DNA of 30,502 nt from Verrucomicrobia subdivision 3 bacterium UBA693 (GTDB taxonomy: Bacteria; Verrucomicrobiota; Verrucomicrobiia; Limisphaerales; UBA8199). Position 1 is the first letter of the stretch, and every line of letters begins with the position of its first letter. The notes under the pieces are model-generated. The model did no database searches, was not told the DNA's origin, and was given only the letters and a program-made list of their open reading frames with translations. The DNA lies in assembly GCA_002298785.1 (NCBI GenBank), contig DBMR01000030.1, positions 9,779 through 40,280 of the forward strand, written 5' to 3'. Below are positions 30,471 through 30,502 of this stretch, piece after piece. The position numbers and the translations under genes are program-made.

Positions 30471-30502
30471 GGTTGTCTGGGTTGGGGTTCCCCGCCGGCG
30501 CG

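Overview
The window is about 30.5 kb of high-GC bacterial DNA, densely packed with short intergenic gaps. I infer a member of the Verrucomicrobiota, with a Limisphaerales/Pedosphaera-type soil lineage as the best guess. The clues are a Tat-exported sugar-isomerase-like TIM barrel, a GH10 xylanase, a VVYAPAP-repeat secreted protein, several small hypothetical proteins that I associate with this phylum, and a hopanoid/squalene gene set. This is gene-content reasoning, since no rRNA or tRNA is present. I see no CRISPR array, prophage, integrase or insertion sequence.

Layout. 1-2413: the start of a GHMP-kinase-like gene running off the left edge (-), a secreted GH10 xylanase (+), a decayed acetyltransferase tail and a small PepSY-type membrane protein. 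2575-4905: a Tat-dependent TIM-barrel protein, a TerB-like protein and hisF (+). 4966-6927: an ABC-F ATPase (-). 7266-12954: a translationally coupled four-gene MacAB-TolC-like export operon (+) with an outer-membrane lipoprotein, a very long adaptor, an ATPase and a permease. 13142-14770: a cytoplasmic NrtA/NasS-like nitrate-binding protein (+), then a FlbD-like protein and a small hydrophobic protein (-). 15012-16407: a PolB-type 3'-5' exonuclease and an HpnG-like nucleoside phosphorylase (+).

16387-23971 is a nine-gene run on the minus strand. Read in transcription order it is yicC, gmk, a stand-alone coaC, a membrane histidine kinase, a sigma-54-dependent response regulator, a small basic-tailed membrane protein, hpnD, hpnK and an EamA-type 4-TM protein. 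Most neighbours overlap or lie within 10 bases. From the response regulator onward every join is an overlap or a gap of at most 3 bases, so a two-component system is physically tied to squalene/hopanoid synthesis genes. An HpnG-like gene converges on the end of this run. This is the most unusual arrangement in the window.

24160-30502: a SCO1/DUF420 oxidase-assembly pair, a small zinc-ribbon protein, a beta-carbonic anhydrase and a GT-C membrane glycosyltransferase (+); then nrdR with an overlapping uncharacterised gene and a metallo-beta-lactamase-fold hydrolase (-); and a secreted VVYAPAP-repeat protein (+).

Functionally the window mixes housekeeping (hisF, gmk, coaC, nrdR, yicC) with cell-envelope work (export pump, hopanoids, oxidase maturation, glycosyl transfer, surface protein) and plant-polymer breakdown. 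Promoter calls are pattern matches by eye and are weak.
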